A model generated the notes under the pieces. It was not told where the DNA came from, ran no database searches, and saw nothing but the letters and a program-made list of their open reading frames with translations. Shown piece after piece: positions 6,141 through 6,579 of a stretch of 6,579 bases of DNA (the stretch's first letter is position 1; each line of letters opens with the position of its first letter). Source of the stretch: Desulfobacterales bacterium (GTDB lineage Bacteria > Desulfobacterota > Desulfobacteria > Desulfobacterales > Desulfobacteraceae). A program made the position numbers and the translations under genes. Location: contig JAKSBM010001070.1 of the NCBI GenBank assembly GCA_022361135.1, forward strand, positions 1-6,579, written 5' to 3'.

Positions 6141-6233
6141 AAGGATTCGTTTATTTAAGGTTTAGGGATTTCAATGGTCCAACTGCAACGGGGCGCAGGG
6201 GATATAAGGGGCGGTCTGCATGGGTGATTCAGC
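6141..6233 (-). other. 93-nt gap between dppB and dppC
   Basis: No gene is seen. The plus strand carries three G4 runs and one G3 run between 6190 and 6224, so the minus-strand transcript is C-rich there. The last 20 nt before the dppC ATG are A/T-rich with no clear Shine-Dalgarno. I could not support a terminator or a convincing internal promoter. Confidence 0.4.
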
Positions 6234-6579
6234 CTATTCATACTGGATTCGGGGATCCACATATGCGTAGCTCAGGTCCGAAAGGATATTGGTGAGGACA
6301 AAGAGGAGGGTGGTCACCATGATCCCGCCCTGGATCACGGGCAGATCCCGGGCATAGACCGCATCCACAATGAGTTTGCCCAGGCCGGGACGGGAAAAGA
6401 TGATTTCAATGAAGACCGCGCCGCCCAATGCCTTTCCCATGCCCAGCCCAATGACGGTGATGGAAGGGATGACGGCATTTTTCAGCCCATATTTATAGAT
6501 GGTTTTATACCGGGGCAGGGCAAAGGCCTTCATGGTCCGGATGTGCTCGGAGTCCAATACCTCCAGCATGGATTCCCGG
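6234..6579 (-). CDS. dppB: Peptide/nickel-type ABC importer permease, DppB/OppB family, C-terminal part
   Basis: These 115 residues are the C-terminal third of the partner permease. The frame is open through the window edge (RESMLEVL at the first codons), so the start lies beyond 6579; full-length DppB is usually about 300-340 aa. Family marks are RESMLEVL, the EAA-type loop from RTMKAFALP to GLKNAVIP, the GGAVFIEIIFSRPGLGKL helix-loop, DLPVIQGG and the end DLSYAYVDPRIQY. It pairs with DppC to form the translocation path. In the EAA loop the usual Gly (as in AKGLP) is Ala here (FALP); this is a family-tolerated position rather than proof of lost function. The order B-C-D-F is the standard one for this transporter class, with the substrate-binding protein expected further upstream or elsewhere. 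Confidence 0.9.
   Translation of the reverse strand, partial: RESMLEVLDSEHIRTMKAFALPRYKTIYKYGLKNAVIPSITVIGLGMGKALGGAVFIEIIFSRPGLGKLIVDAVYARDLPVIQGGIMVTTLLFVLTNILSDLSYAYVDPRIQYE

Noticed and set aside
6141..6180. Internal promoter for dppC on the minus strand (TTGAAA-like box in the A/T-rich leader)
   Set aside because: No -10-like hexamer lies at 16-18 nt spacing from the candidate -35.
1..6579. CRISPR array, insertion sequence, tRNA/rRNA gene or toxin-antitoxin/defence module
   Set aside because: No repeated spacer units, transposase-like protein, structural RNA signature or defence domain was seen. The coding space is filled by transporter genes and one CGGC protein.

Overview
The window looks like chromosomal DNA from an anaerobic Gram-negative bacterium. 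The best guess is a marine sulfate reducer of the Desulfobacteraceae type (Desulfobacter, Desulfobacula or Desulfotignum-like). This rests on moderately high GC, a large MrpD/NuoL-like antiporter subunit with a long C-terminal tail, and a CGGC-domain protein of a kind common in anaerobes. The lineage is inferred from protein character only; no marker gene is present.

Layout: (1) Positions 2-1735, plus strand, hold most of a proton/sodium-translocating antiporter subunit of the MrpD/NuoL/NuoN superfamily, with its 5' end cut by the window edge. A strong hairpin terminator follows at 1778-1821. (2) Positions 1822-2078 are a regulatory gap with a near-consensus sigma-70 promoter (1883-1911) and an untranslated leader of about 160 nt. 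(3) Positions 2079-2726, plus strand, encode a six-helix membrane protein of the bacterial TRIC/UPF0126 family, annotated as cation channel or glycine transporter. (4) A hairpin at 2735-2771 separates this gene from the convergent minus-strand genes. (5) From 6579 back to 3240, minus strand, lies a peptide/nickel-type (Dpp/Opp) ABC importer in the order permease B (C-terminal part only), permease C, ATPase D, ATPase F. The last three overlap by 8 and 13 nt. (6) A small CGGC-domain cysteine-rich protein (3190-2771) sits 49 nt after ATPase F and is probably the last gene of that operon.

How the genes work together: the B and C permeases form the membrane channel and the D and F ATPases power it. 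The substrate-binding protein and the start of permease B would lie beyond position 6579. The CGGC protein could be a metal or thiol accessory, which leaves open whether the importer takes peptides or a metal complex such as nickel. The antiporter belongs to a separate ion-transport locus extending to the left.

No mobile element, CRISPR array, tRNA, rRNA or defence system was seen. The window is mostly ordinary. The most interesting part is the 5' end of the TRIC-family gene. A well-placed Shine-Dalgarno and ATG lie one base out of frame with the gene across a T6 run, the promoter spacer carries a T8 run, and the coding region carries a G9 run. These could be slip-prone switching sites, a leader peptide, or a sequence error.
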